Below are positions 45,191 through 53,283 of a stretch of 64,000 nt of DNA, piece after piece. Where the stretch lies: the NCBI GenBank assembly GCA_958295745.1, contig OY282370.1, positions 62,001 to 126,000 of the forward strand, written 5' to 3'. The notes beneath the pieces were generated by a model. It did no database searches and was not told where the DNA came from. It saw nothing but the letters and a program-made list of their open reading frames with translations. Position 1 is the first letter of the stretch, and every line of letters starts with the position of its first letter. A program made the position numbers and the translations under genes. Source of the DNA: an uncultured Acidimicrobiia bacterium (GTDB lineage Bacteria > Actinomycetota > Acidimicrobiia > Spongiisociales > Spongiisociaceae).

Positions 45191-45366
45191 ACCAGCAGTT
45201 AAACACGCATGGCGGTGGGGGCTGGGCCCAGAGGGCGGCGGCGCATGGCTGCGATTTTCGCGTTCTGGCTAGACTAGCTAGTCGCCGCCCTGCCGGAAAC
45301 CATATGAACAGCAGGGGCTAGACTCGCGGTCGGTTCTACACCCGACAATTGGATGACCTGCCGCCC

Positions 45367-46530
45367 GTGAACATCGGAGCCCCGCGCCAGCCCGCCCCGG
45401 AGCGCCGGGTCGGCATCACCCCCTACATGGCCCAGCATTTCATAGAGGCCGGCCATCGGATATCCGTCGAACACGGGGCGGGCGCCGAGGCCGGCTTCAC
45501 CGACGGCTGGTACCGGGAAACCGGATGCGATCTGGTCGATTCGGCCTGGGAGAGCGACGCGGTGGTGACCGTCGGGCGCCCCGCCCCGGCCGAGCTCTCC
45601 CGGATGCGGCCCGGCGCCTGGCTGCTCGGTCTGCTCGAACCCCTCGACCGCCCGGAGGCCATGCGGGCGCCGGCCGCGGCCGGGGTCACCGCCATGGCGT
45701 TCGAGACCCTGCCGAGGATCACCCGGGCCCAGTCCATGGACGCCCTTTCTTCCCAGGCCACCCTGGCCGGGTACGGAATGGCCCTGGAGGCGGCCGCCCG
45801 GCTCCCGAGGATCCTGCCGATGATGGTCACCGCGGCCGGGACGCTCCGACCGGCCACCGTGGTGGTGCTGGGCTGCGGGGTGGCCGGACTCCAGGCCATC
45901 GCCACCGCCCGCCGGCTCGGCGCCCGGGTCAAGGGATTCGACGTAAGGGCCGCCGCCGCCGAACAGGTGCGCAGCCTGGGCGCCTCGTTCATCGAGCTCG
46001 ACCTAACCCCTCAGGACGCCGCGGCCTCGGGCGGATACGCCCGCCGGCTGGACGAGGACGAGGAAACCCGGGTGCTGCGGCAACTCGAAGAACACCTAGC
46101 CGACGCCGACGCGGTCATCACCGCCGCCGCCATCCCCGGCCGGGCCGCCCCCACCCTGGTCACGGCAGAGGCGGTGGCCCGGATGAAACCCGGGTCGGTG
46201 GTGGTGGACGGGGCCGCCGCCCGGGGCGGCAACTGCGTCCTCACGGCGCCCGATCAGGTGGTCGAGGCCGGCGGGGTCACCATCGTGGGGCCCACCGACC
46301 TGGAATCCCGCCCCGCCGCCGACGCCTCGAGGATGCTGGCCCGCAACGCCTACGAGCTGATCACCTACCTCACCTCGGACCCGGCCCCCGGGGAGGACGA
46401 CCCCATCCGCGCCGGGGTGACCATCACCCGGGGCGGCGAGGTGGTGCACCCCGAAGTCCTGGCCCGCCTCGAAGCAACACCATCGGGAGCAGCACCATCG
46501 GGAGAGACACCATCGGAAGGAACATCATGA
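45367..46530 (+). CDS. pntAA: proton-translocating NAD(P) transhydrogenase, subunit alpha part 1 (PntAA)
   Basis: Soluble NAD(H)-binding component that passes hydride to PntB. About 387 residues. NIGAPRQPAPERRVGITPYM is the typical start; GYGMALEAAARLPRI, the Rossmann loop VVLGCGVAGLQAIATARRLGA (split here: GCGVAGLQAI) and VKGFDVRAAAAEQV with the NAD-binding Asp are seen. The start is taken as the GTG at the family N-terminus; a TTG six codons upstream is an alternative. The tail is made of repeated PSG/PSE units and overlaps pntAB. Confidence 0.92.
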   Translation: MNIGAPRQPAPERRVGITPYMAQHFIEAGHRISVEHGAGAEAGFTDGWYRETGCDLVDSAWESDAVVTVGRPAPAELSRMRPGAWLLGLLEPLDRPEAMRAPAAAGVTAMAFETLPRITRAQSMDALSSQATLAGYGMALEAAARLPRILPMMVTAAGTLRPATVVVLGCGVAGLQAIATARRLGARVKGFDVRAAAAEQVRSLGASFIELDLTPQDAAASGGYARRLDEDEETRVLRQLEEHLADADAVITAAAIPGRAAPTLVTAEAVARMKPGSVVVDGAAARGGNCVLTAPDQVVEAGGVTIVGPTDLESRPAADASRMLARNAYELITYLTSDPAPGEDDPIRAGVTITRGGEVVHPEVLARLEATPSGAAPSGETPSEGTS

Positions 46531-46805
46531 CGCTGGTCATCGGCATAACCGTCTTCGCCCTGGCCGCCTTCGTGGGCTTCGAGGTGATAACCAAGGTGCC
46601 CCCGCAGCTGCACACCCCGCTCATGTCGGGTTCCAACGCCATCTCCGGCATCACCCTGGTGGGGGCGTTGGTGACGGCCGGACGGGGCGGAACCCTGGCC
46701 TGGGTGCTGGGCTTCCTGGCGGTGGCCTTCGCCGCCGTCAACGTGGTGGGCGGGTTCATGGTCACCGACCGGATGCTGCAGATGTTCCGAAAGGACCGCC
46801 GGTGA
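46527..46805 (+). CDS. pntAB: NAD(P) transhydrogenase, subunit alpha part 2 (PntAB)
   Basis: Small membrane component of 92 residues with three hydrophobic helices. VITKVPPQLHTPLMSGSNAIS is the conserved segment found in PntAB and at the end of single-chain PntA. With PntB it forms the proton channel. It starts on the last codon of pntAA (ATGA) and its stop overlaps the pntB GTG. The split alpha subunit is the form found in many bacteria outside the enterics. Confidence 0.95.
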   Translation: MTLVIGITVFALAAFVGFEVITKVPPQLHTPLMSGSNAISGITLVGALVTAGRGGTLAWVLGFLAVAFAAVNVVGGFMVTDRMLQMFRKDRR

Positions 46806-48172
46806 GCGGAGCCGCCGCATCGTTCCTGTATCTGATAGCGGCCTGCCTGTTCATATTCGGGCTCAAGCGCCTGAGCTCCCCCGTGACCGCCCGGTCCGGC
46901 AACACCCTGTCCGCGACCGGCATGCTGCTGGCGGTGATAGTCACCCTGCTGGACGCCGGCATCGTCGACTACACGGTGATCGCAGCGGGCCTGCTGGCGG
47001 GAGGGGCGGTGGGGGCGGTGCTGGCCCGCCGGGTGGCCATGACCGGGATGCCGCAGCTGGTGGCGGCCTTCAACGGGTTCGGGGGGATCGCCTCGGCCAT
47101 GGTAGTGGCGTCCGAGTTCCTCGTAGATGCGCCGCTGGAGCGCGACGCCGGCATCACCGTCGCCGTCTCCACCATCGTGGGGGTGTTCACCTTCACGGGG
47201 AGTCTGGTGGCGTTCGGCAAGCTGCAGGGGCTGCTCCCGGGCCGGCCCATGGTATTCAGGGGGCAGTTCGCGCTGGACGGCATCCTGGCGGCGGCCGCAA
47301 TAGGGGTGGCGGCCTGGATGGTGACCGCCGGGGACGCCGCCGCCCTGTGGGTGCTGGTGGGCCTGTCCGCCCTGTTCGGGGTGACCCGCACCTTGCCGGT
47401 GGGGGGCGCCGACATGCCGGTGATCGTCGCCTTCCTCAACTCGATGTCCGGGATCGCCGCGGCCTCCACCGGCTTCGTGATCGAATCCGTCGCCCTGATC
47501 ATCTCCGGGGCTCTGGTGGGCGCCTCCGGCCTGGTCCTCACCAACATCATGTCGAAGGCCATGAACCGCTCCCTGGCCAACGTCCTGTTCTCGGGCTTCG
47601 GGGGGAACGGGGAGGCGAGGGCCGCCGCCGCAACAGCCGGAGCGGTGCGGCGGGCCACCGTGGACGACGCCGCCCTGACCCTGGCCTACGCCCGTTCGGT
47701 GATCGTGGTGCCGGGCTACGGGCTGGCGGTGGCCCAGGGGCAGTTCGGGATGCGGGAGCTGGCCGACCGTCTGGAGACGCGGGGGGTCAAGGTGCGGTAC
47801 GCGGTCCACCCGGTGGCCGGACGGATGCCCGGTCACATGAACGTGCTGCTGGCCGAGGCCGACGTCCCCTACGAGCAGCTGCTCGACCTCGACGAGATCA
47901 ACGACGACTTCCCCCTCACCGACGTGGCCCTGGTGGTGGGCGCCAACGACGTGGTGAACCCCGTAGCCCGCGAGGATTCCTCCTCCCCTATCTACGGGAT
48001 GCCGATCCTCGATGTGGACCGGGCCCGCTCCGTGATCGTCGTCAAGCGGAGCCTCTCCCCCGGCTTCGCAGGCATCGACAACCCCCTGTTCTACATGGAC
48101 TCCACCATGATGTTGTTCGCCGACGCCAAAGCCGCCCTAGACGACCTAGCCAAGGCGGTGCGGGAGGCCTAA
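46802..48172 (+). CDS. pntB: NAD(P) transhydrogenase, subunit beta (PntB)
   Basis: Membrane and NADP(H)-binding subunit of 456 residues. About nine hydrophobic helices run to residue 250, then the dIII domain has VIVVPGYGLAVAQGQ, HPVAGRMPGHMNVLLAEADVPY and the NADP-binding VALVVGANDVVNPVA. GTG start overlapping the pntAB stop. Its TAA stop overlaps the stop of the convergent coiled-coil membrane gene by two to three bases. With PntAA and PntAB it supplies NADPH using the proton gradient, useful for the neighbouring biosynthetic pathways. Confidence 0.96.
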   Translation: MSGAAASFLYLIAACLFIFGLKRLSSPVTARSGNTLSATGMLLAVIVTLLDAGIVDYTVIAAGLLAGGAVGAVLARRVAMTGMPQLVAAFNGFGGIASAMVVASEFLVDAPLERDAGITVAVSTIVGVFTFTGSLVAFGKLQGLLPGRPMVFRGQFALDGILAAAAIGVAAWMVTAGDAAALWVLVGLSALFGVTRTLPVGGADMPVIVAFLNSMSGIAAASTGFVIESVALIISGALVGASGLVLTNIMSKAMNRSLANVLFSGFGGNGEARAAAATAGAVRRATVDDAALTLAYARSVIVVPGYGLAVAQGQFGMRELADRLETRGVKVRYAVHPVAGRMPGHMNVLLAEADVPYEQLLDLDEINDDFPLTDVALVVGANDVVNPVAREDSSSPIYGMPILDVDRARSVIVVKRSLSPGFAGIDNPLFYMDSTMMLFADAKAALDDLAKAVREA

Positions 48173-49209
48173 CCAGACCAACAAGACAGTACCACCAGAG
48201 CCTCCGGACATTCACCTGATATATTGTCCCTGAGCAACCACCACAACAAGAAAACCCCTACGAATAGTGCGAGATAGAATATGTAGATGGAAAAGGGCCA
48301 TCTTTTAGGGGAACTAAATGGCCATACTTGAAAGTACGACAAAAGACTAGGCTTCACAGGCTTCACAGGGTTCACGAGCTGCTCGAGCTTCTTCACGAGC
48401 TTATTCACAGGCTTCACGAGCTTATTCACAGGCTTCACGAGCTTCTTCTTGAGCTTCTCGAGCTTATTCTTGAGCTTCTCAGGCTCCTCGAGATTATTCA
48501 CAGGCTCCTCGAGCTTCTTCACATGCTTCTCGAACTTATTCTTGAACTTCTTCTCGAACTTATTCTTGAACTTATTCTTGAGCTTATTCTTGAGCTTCTC
48601 GAGATTATTCTTGAGCTTCTCGAGATTATTCTTGAGCTTCTCGAGATTATTCACAGGCTCCTCGAGCTCCTCGAGATTATTCACAGGCTCCTCGAGCTTC
48701 TTCACATGCTTCTCGAGCTTCTTCTCGAGCTTCACGAGCTTCTTCACAGGCTTCACGAGCTTCTTCACAGGCTTCACGAGCTTCTCGGGCTTCATGTAAT
48801 ATAAATCAGAGAGTTTCAGTTTGCCTTTTACTAATCTATCAACGGAGTTATCATATGAATCCCGATAAACTTGCTCCCATCTGAGAAACCTTATGTCGAG
48901 TATCATGAACAGAAAAACTAGCCCTTGTGCGCTCACAAAATGCATCCAATTGGGCTTTTCTATATTTACTAAAAAAATGGAGAAGGCTGATAAAGCTATA
49001 ACGCACTGTATCTTACAAGCAAAACTGTTTTGTGCCATTCTTGAAATAATATCCTGTAAGATCTTAAGGTGAGTTTGAACAGATGACGATTCGTGGCTAA
49101 GGGTGCGTTCTGTGCATTCTATGCGTACTGTGTATTCTGTGCGTCCTGTGCGTCCTATGCGTACTGTGTATTCTGTGCTTTCTTTGTGTTCCTCTATGCG
49201 TTCCGTCAT
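48169..49209 (-). CDS. membrane protein with long heptad-repeat coiled coil, partner of a TIR-like protein
   Basis: Protein of 346 residues. The N-terminus is repetitive (EYTVRIGRTGRTEYTVRIE). Then comes HLKILQDIISRMAQNSFACK, followed by two hydrophobic helices (about 65-82 and 88-105) and LRWEQVYRDSYDNSVD: this two-helix block resembles membrane proteins encoded next to TIR-like genes elsewhere. Residues about 135-290 are a Lys/Glu/Asn/Leu heptad array (LEKLKNN, LEEPVNN, LVKPVKK units), and a third hydrophobic helix lies near 315-335. AT-rich. It overlaps the TIR-like gene by four bases. Its 3' end overlaps the pntB stop, so the original C-terminus may be lost. Confidence 0.7.
   Translation of the reverse strand: MTERIEEHKESTEYTVRIGRTGRTEYTVRIECTERTLSHESSSVQTHLKILQDIISRMAQNSFACKIQCVIALSAFSIFLVNIEKPNWMHFVSAQGLVFLFMILDIRFLRWEQVYRDSYDNSVDRLVKGKLKLSDLYYMKPEKLVKPVKKLVKPVKKLVKLEKKLEKHVKKLEEPVNNLEELEEPVNNLEKLKNNLEKLKNNLEKLKNKLKNKFKNKFEKKFKNKFEKHVKKLEEPVNNLEEPEKLKNKLEKLKKKLVKPVNKLVKPVNKLVKKLEQLVNPVKPVKPSLLSYFQVWPFSSPKRWPFSIYIFYLALFVGVFLLWWLLRDNISGECPEALVVLSCWSG
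48340..48795. repeat. degenerate 21-bp (heptad) tandem repeats in the membrane-protein gene
   Basis: About 20 imperfect units built from GAGCTTCTTCACAGG, GAGCTTCTCGAGATTATT and GCTTATTCTTGA words, each encoding seven residues on the minus strand. Nearly identical blocks recur inside it (for example at 48485-48530 and 48672-48720). Such an array is prone to length change by slippage while keeping frame. Confidence 0.85.
49099..49200. repeat. 9-bp tandem-like repeats at the 5' end of the membrane-protein gene
   Basis: Variants of TGTGCGTCC, TGTGCATTC, TATGCGTAC and TGTGTATTC recur about ten times and encode Thr-x-Arg triplets near the N-terminus. A longer unit (GCGTACTGTGTATTCTGTG) occurs twice. 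Confidence 0.8.
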
Positions 49210-49703
49210 TGATTGTCTCGAATCCTTATAGCCTCTTCAAGCCAACCTGCAATATTTGACTCAATATGACGATAGACTAGACGGCTTGTATCAAATGGAG
49301 GATCATGGTCCTTGACGATTGTTGAAAGGGATTTACCATCTATTGTAATGTATCTGAAAGGATTTGCTCCTTTAGAGGAGTGATTTCTCTTTTGATCCTT
49401 TAGGTTATGGATATAAATACCTACCACTCCCTTACCTAGATCCCAGGCTTTCTTTATTTCATATTTTATCCACTCTCGAGTCGCCGTTTGTTCACCGATC
49501 AAAACAACAGCACAAGATGACCCTTTCAATTGGCTGTCGATCCACCTTTTGATCGCAACATCTCCATCTCGCTTGGTAGCCTCCCAATCGTTATCCAAGG
49601 CTGGTCGATTCCCCTCCAGCACACCCACATTACGAACCTGGCCGGCGCGCCAGTGATCTCGTTCAAAATGAAAACTGTAGAACACCCTACGCTTGGTTGC
49701 CAT
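49206..49703 (-). CDS. TIR-like (MTH538 / ThsB-type, DUF1863) domain protein
   Basis: Single-domain protein of 165 residues. RRVFYSFHFERDHWRAGQVRN at the start, then IKRWIDSQLKGSSCAVVLIGE with TATREWIKYEIKKAWDLGKGVVGIYIH, match the TIR-like fold of DUF1863, the family of ThsB in Thoeris anti-phage defence. In that system the TIR protein makes a nucleotide signal on infection. A good ribosome site (GGGAGG) precedes the ATG. It is coupled to the downstream membrane protein by a four-base overlap. AT-rich, so probably acquired. No ThsA-like gene is nearby, so a non-Thoeris two-gene module is inferred. Confidence 0.82.
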   Translation of the reverse strand: MATKRRVFYSFHFERDHWRAGQVRNVGVLEGNRPALDNDWEATKRDGDVAIKRWIDSQLKGSSCAVVLIGEQTATREWIKYEIKKAWDLGKGVVGIYIHNLKDQKRNHSSKGANPFRYITIDGKSLSTIVKDHDPPFDTSRLVYRHIESNIAGWLEEAIRIRDNQ

Positions 49704-49925
49704 TTACCTGGAATCCTCCCTCGCTCCAGAAACTATGCGTAACGTTTACCGATGCCCGAAGCCCCTAATGCACCGGTGCCCCTCCTTCTTTCAACGGAAT
49801 ATAACAGCTCGCGGCGGATTGTGCGGGGGAAAGGCGCCTCCGGCCTGCAAGCCGGCGCCCGCCCCGCTTCGTCTTGTGCCGTGCGGGGTAGACGCGCCCC
49901 GGCCGGCGGCGCTACCGTCGGCGCC

Positions 49926-50537
49926 ATGGAGTTCGGCGAGGCGGCCGCCCGGAGGCGGATGGTCCGCAGCTACACGACCGATCCGGTCGACCCGGCCGCT
50001 CTCGACCGGATCGCCCGAGCAGGCCTGCGGGCGCCCAGCGCCGGGTTCTCACAGGGCCAGACCCTGGTGGTGGTAACCGACCCGGACACCCGCCGCGAGA
50101 TCGCCCGCCTGGCCGGCGAGCCCGGCTACGTGAGGCGGGGGTTCGATCCCTGGCTGAGCCGGGCGCCGGTCCACATCGTGGTGTGCACCTCCAGGGAGGC
50201 GTACCTGTCCCGCTACCGGGAACCGGACAAGTCGAGGTCGAGCCTGGCTGAGCCGGGCGTGGGCGCCGACAACTGGCCCGTCCCCTACTGGTGGGTGGAC
50301 GCCGGGGCGGTGCTCCAGAACCTGCTGCTGGCCGCAGTCGACGAAGGTCTGGCGGCCGGCTTCCTCGGCGCCCACGCCATACCCGGCCTGGCCGCCCTGC
50401 TCGGCATCCCCGAACACCACCGGCCCATCGGCGTGGTGACCGTAGGCCGCCCCGCCCCCGCCGCCGGCCTGCCTCCCCGTTCCGCCCGGCGCCCCCGCCG
50501 CCCCGCCTCCGAAACGATCCGAAGGGAGCGGTGGTGA
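49926..50537 (+). CDS. nitroreductase family protein
   Basis: FMN-dependent oxidoreductase of 203 residues. RRRMVRSYTTDPVDPAALDRIARAG is the nitroreductase start (FMN phosphate-binding Arg residues), with RAPSAGFSQGQTLVVVTD, and in the second half DAGAVLQNLLLAAVDEGLAAG then LGIPEHHRPIGVVTVGRP, the usual C-terminal motifs. Substrate unknown. The start is the ATG at the family N-terminus. It is first of three overlapping genes with the SpoU methyltransferase and the YbdK-like ligase. Confidence 0.88.
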   Translation: MEFGEAAARRRMVRSYTTDPVDPAALDRIARAGLRAPSAGFSQGQTLVVVTDPDTRREIARLAGEPGYVRRGFDPWLSRAPVHIVVCTSREAYLSRYREPDKSRSSLAEPGVGADNWPVPYWWVDAGAVLQNLLLAAVDEGLAAGFLGAHAIPGLAALLGIPEHHRPIGVVTVGRPAPAAGLPPRSARRPRRPASETIRRERW

Positions 50538-51448
50538 TGACCGCCTCCCCCGCCATCACCTCGCCGGCCAACCCTGCCGTCAAGCGCCTGGTCAAGATAC
50601 GCAGCAGCCGCCGCCACCGCGACCGAGAGGGCGCCTTCATCATCGAAGGCTTCCGCGAGCTGACCAAGGCCGTAGGAGCGGGCATCGCCATCGACGAGCT
50701 GTACGTATGCGAGGACCTCTTCCTGGGAACCAACGAACCGGCCCTCGTGGAGCGGATCGAGGCTTCGGGGGCCCGCCTTCGCCGCCTGGCGCCGGGGCCG
50801 TTCCGCAAAGCGGCCTACCGGGACCGCCCGGAGGGCCTGCTGGCGGTGGCACCGCACTTAGACACCGGCCTGTCCCGTCTCGACCCGCCCCAAGACCCCC
50901 TCCTGCTGGTGGCCGAAGCCATAGAGAAACCCGGCAACCTGGGGGCCATGCTGCGCACCGCCGACTCGGCCGGAGCGGCGGCGGTGGTTGCGGCCGACCC
51001 GAGCGCCGACCTTTTCAACCCCAACGCGGTTCGCGCCTCCCTCGGATCGCTGTTCACCGTCCCGCTGGCCGCCGCCCCCGCCGACGAGGTGATGGAATGG
51101 CTGGACAGCCGGGGCATCGTCCCCGTTGTAACCTCCCCGGCCGCCCCGTCTCCGCACTGGGAAATCGACTACACCGGGCCGACGGCGGTGGTGGTGGGTT
51201 CCGAACAGTACGGCCTGAGCCGCCCCTGGCTGGACGGACGCTACCCGGCGGCCCGCATACCCATGGCGGGCGCCGCCGACTCGCTCAACACGGCCGCCGC
51301 CGCCGCGGTGGTCCTGTTCGAGGCGGTGCGGCAGCGCCGAGCCGCCAAGTCGGACGCAGCCGCCCGGACACAGCCGCCCGTACGCAAACCCCCCGACGCA
51401 CAGGAACCCGGACACAAATCCCCCGGCGGGCTAGGATCAGGCCCATGA
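50537..51448 (+). CDS. SpoU/TrmH-family RNA 2'-O-methyltransferase
   Basis: Protein of 303 residues. An N-terminal substrate-binding domain (RHRDREGAFIIEGFRELTKAV) precedes the knotted SPOUT domain: EAIEKPGNLGAMLRTADSAGA (motif 1), AVVVGSEQYGLSRPWL (motif 2) and IPMAGAADSLNTAAAAAVVLFEA (motif 3: IPM-x-G-x-x-SLN). Target likely 23S rRNA or tRNA. The start overlaps the nitroreductase stop (TGATG) and the stop overlaps the next ATG. The last 35 residues are Pro/Lys/Ala-rich and extra to the family. Confidence 0.9.
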   Translation: MTASPAITSPANPAVKRLVKIRSSRRHRDREGAFIIEGFRELTKAVGAGIAIDELYVCEDLFLGTNEPALVERIEASGARLRRLAPGPFRKAAYRDRPEGLLAVAPHLDTGLSRLDPPQDPLLLVAEAIEKPGNLGAMLRTADSAGAAAVVAADPSADLFNPNAVRASLGSLFTVPLAAAPADEVMEWLDSRGIVPVVTSPAAPSPHWEIDYTGPTAVVVGSEQYGLSRPWLDGRYPAARIPMAGAADSLNTAAAAAVVLFEAVRQRRAAKSDAAARTQPPVRKPPDAQEPGHKSPGGLGSGP

Positions 51449-52644
51449 TCCAAGAACCGGCCTGGACACTCGGTATAGAAGAGGAGTACCTGCTCGTCGA
51501 GATCGAAACCGGCGCGCTGGTCCGCTCCCAGCCCGAAGGGCTGATGGAAAAGGTCAAGAACCTCCGTTACGGGCTGGTGAGCCCGGAGTTCTTCAGCTCA
51601 CAGATCGAGATCGGCACCACCGTCTGCAACAACGTCCAGGAGCTGCGCGCCGAGATCGGCCTGCTGCGGTTGGCGGTTGCGGAAGCCGCCGCCGACTACG
51701 GCCTGGCCCCCATCGCCGCCTCCACCCACCCGTTCGCCCGTTGGGAGGAACAGCAGGTCAGCGCCGGAAAGCGCTACCAGGAGATCGCCGAAGACCTGCA
51801 GGGCGTGATCCGGCGCCTGGTCATCTCCGGCATGCACGTCCACGTAGGCATCGAAGACCCCGACCTGCGGATCGACCTGATGGGGCAGATCTCCTACTTC
51901 CTTCCCCACCTGCTGGCCCTTTCCACCTCGTCCCCGTTCTGGGAGGGCAAGGACACCGGCCTGAAGAGCTACCGCACGTCGGTGATGGTCACCCTGCCCC
52001 GCACCGGCCTGCCCGAACAGTTCACCTCCTGGACGGAATACCAGCGGCACGTGGACATGCTGGTAGGGGCGGGGATCATCGAGGATTCCTCCAAGATATG
52101 GTGGGACATCCGGCCTTCGGGCCGTTACCCCACCCTGGAGATGCGGGTAACCGACCTGCCCACCAGGATGGACGACGTGGTGTCCCTCGCCGCCCTGTAC
52201 GTCTGCCTGCTGCGGATGCTGTGGCGGCTGCGCATCGAGAACCAGAGGTGGCGCTCCTACTCCAACTTCCTGGTGGCGCAGAACTCCTGGCGGGCGCAGC
52301 GCTACGGCGTGGAAGGACAGCTGGTGGACTTCGGCAAGGGCCTCCTGGTGCCGTTCGAAGATCTGGTCGAGGAGCTCATCGAGGTGGTGAAGCCCGACGC
52401 CGAGGCCATGGGCTGCCTGGCCGAGGTGGAGCATATCCGCACCATCTGCCGCCGGGGCACCTCAGCCGACCGGCAGCTGGCGGTGTACGCAGAAGCCGCG
52501 GCGGCCGGCGCCGAACCCCCGGAGGCACTGCAGGCGGTGGTCCACGCCCTCATCGAAGACACCCTCACCGGACACATCGAAGCCGACCGGCTTCAGAAGC
52601 TGAACTCCTCGAGGGCCCGGCTCAGGTCGATGTCGTCCTCGTAG
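51445..52644 (+). CDS. YbdK-type carboxylate-amine ligase (GCS2 family)
   Basis: Glutamate-cysteine ligase-like enzyme of 399 residues. TLGIEEEYLLVEIETGALV is the family start with the metal-binding Glu cluster; ISGMHVHVGIEDPD supplies metal-binding His residues, then WWDIRPSGRYPTLEMRVTDLPT and RWRSYSNFLVAQNSWRAQRYG. Substrates not certain; weak gamma-glutamylcysteine synthetase activity is known in relatives. The last 25 or so residues (from TGHIEADRL) are encoded by the antisense strand of a hisA 3'-end remnant, so the native C-terminus was probably replaced. Confidence 0.9.
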   Translation: MIQEPAWTLGIEEEYLLVEIETGALVRSQPEGLMEKVKNLRYGLVSPEFFSSQIEIGTTVCNNVQELRAEIGLLRLAVAEAAADYGLAPIAASTHPFARWEEQQVSAGKRYQEIAEDLQGVIRRLVISGMHVHVGIEDPDLRIDLMGQISYFLPHLLALSTSSPFWEGKDTGLKSYRTSVMVTLPRTGLPEQFTSWTEYQRHVDMLVGAGIIEDSSKIWWDIRPSGRYPTLEMRVTDLPTRMDDVVSLAALYVCLLRMLWRLRIENQRWRSYSNFLVAQNSWRAQRYGVEGQLVDFGKGLLVPFEDLVEELIEVVKPDAEAMGCLAEVEHIRTICRRGTSADRQLAVYAEAAAAGAEPPEALQAVVHALIEDTLTGHIEADRLQKLNSSRARLRSMSSS

Positions 52645-52649
52645 AGGGC
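52567..52649 (-). pseudogene. remnant of the hisA 3' end
   Basis: 83 bp matching 58812-58893 with about seven differences. On the minus strand it encodes ALYEDDIDLSRALEEFSF before the same stop position, against ALYEGAIDLSRALAEFSC of HisA. It has the same orientation as hisA and lies at the outer edge of the S-layer block, overlapping the ybdK-like gene. Confidence 0.8.
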
Positions 52650-52749
52650 AGCCGCCCCTGACCTCACCAACAACGAGGCGCCCGGCCTGCGAAGGACAGC
52701 CGACCACCCCTTTCCCCCTACGAAACCAGACGGGCTTCGAAACCAGACG

Positions 52750-52777
52750 GGGGGCCTCCAACGAAGTGGAGACCCCC
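52750..52777 (+). terminator. hairpin downstream of the YbdK-type gene
   Basis: GGGGG-C-CTCCA, loop ACGAAG, TGGAG-A-CCCCC. A stable stem with one internal mismatch and no T-run. Probably ends the nitroreductase-methyltransferase-ligase transcript. Confidence 0.5.
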
Positions 52778-52805
52778 GCCCCTGGCGTTGGGTTGGTATG
52801 CCGTA

Positions 52806-53145
52806 AACGCTTTTGAGGGGGAAGATCGCCAAAAAAGTTTTGGATTGGCGCCGGAAGGGTATTGGTGTTGTCTCATTACTGTTGTATAGTGTTGTACGAG
52901 CAGATATCGCAGTGAATCCGGATACTGCGATCAGAGAGGAATCGAACCGCCCAGGCCGACCGCCTCCCGCAGGGCAGGCAGGCGACCGAAGGGCGGAGCG
53001 GTACGAAGTAGCTGTGGCTGAAAAACGCATCGGGCACGGGCGGTGGTAACACGCCCCCGCAGCCCGAAGACGGTTGGTGGTGGCGGCGGGGGCAGGGCCC
53101 GGCGAAGCCGGGTTTTTCGGCGGGAGAACGCGAAAAACCTCGGCT
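52806..53145 (+). repeat. structured repeat family B, copy 3 (left arm of S-layer inverted repeat; possible small-RNA gene)
   Basis: Promoter-like TTGGTG (52862-52867), 17 bases, TATAGT (52885-52890); then CAGATATCGCAGT with its partner ACTGCGAT forming a hairpin; and an intrinsic terminator CCCGGC-GAA-GCCGGGTTTTT near 53098-53117. This gives a predicted transcript of about 215 nt. Related to the copies at 26021 and 26310, and nearly identical to 58515-58805 in inverted orientation. Confidence 0.65.
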
Positions 53146-53280
53146 TAGCGGATAGGCGGACCGCGGCCGTTCCTGTTCGTAACGCCGGTCAGGATCCAGT
53201 TCGGAACCCCTGGCTACGGCTGTGGGATCATCAACCGCCGCAAGCAGTGTTTTCCCAGGTGAGCATCTATCCGCGCACCC
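53146..53280 (+). repeat. inner part of the left S-layer inverted repeat
   Basis: Continues the left arm; together with 53096-53145 it is inverted and nearly identical to 56850-57038. Ends four bases before the stop codon of the S-layer-type gene. Contains GCGGATAGGCGGACCGCGGCCG and AGCAGTGTTTTCCCAGGTGAG words. No coding content recognised. Confidence 0.8.
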
Positions 53281-53283
53281 TCT

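Larger units (their letters stand above)
43908..45193 (-). mobile_element. IS110-family insertion sequence, element 1
   Basis: About 1.29 kb, without terminal inverted repeats, as expected for IS110. Boundaries are inferred from guide-like matches: the right end (minus orientation) carries ATAGGAGC overlapping the transposase stop, and the left end lies near 45193, where TGGGTAGGCC is complementary to a segment inside the 5' non-coding region. Exact edges are uncertain by a few bases. Confidence 0.7.

Noticed and set aside
48340-48795. CRISPR-like array of short repeats
   Set aside because: Units are degenerate, contiguous without unique spacers, in frame with a protein gene and of heptad length; no cas genes are near.
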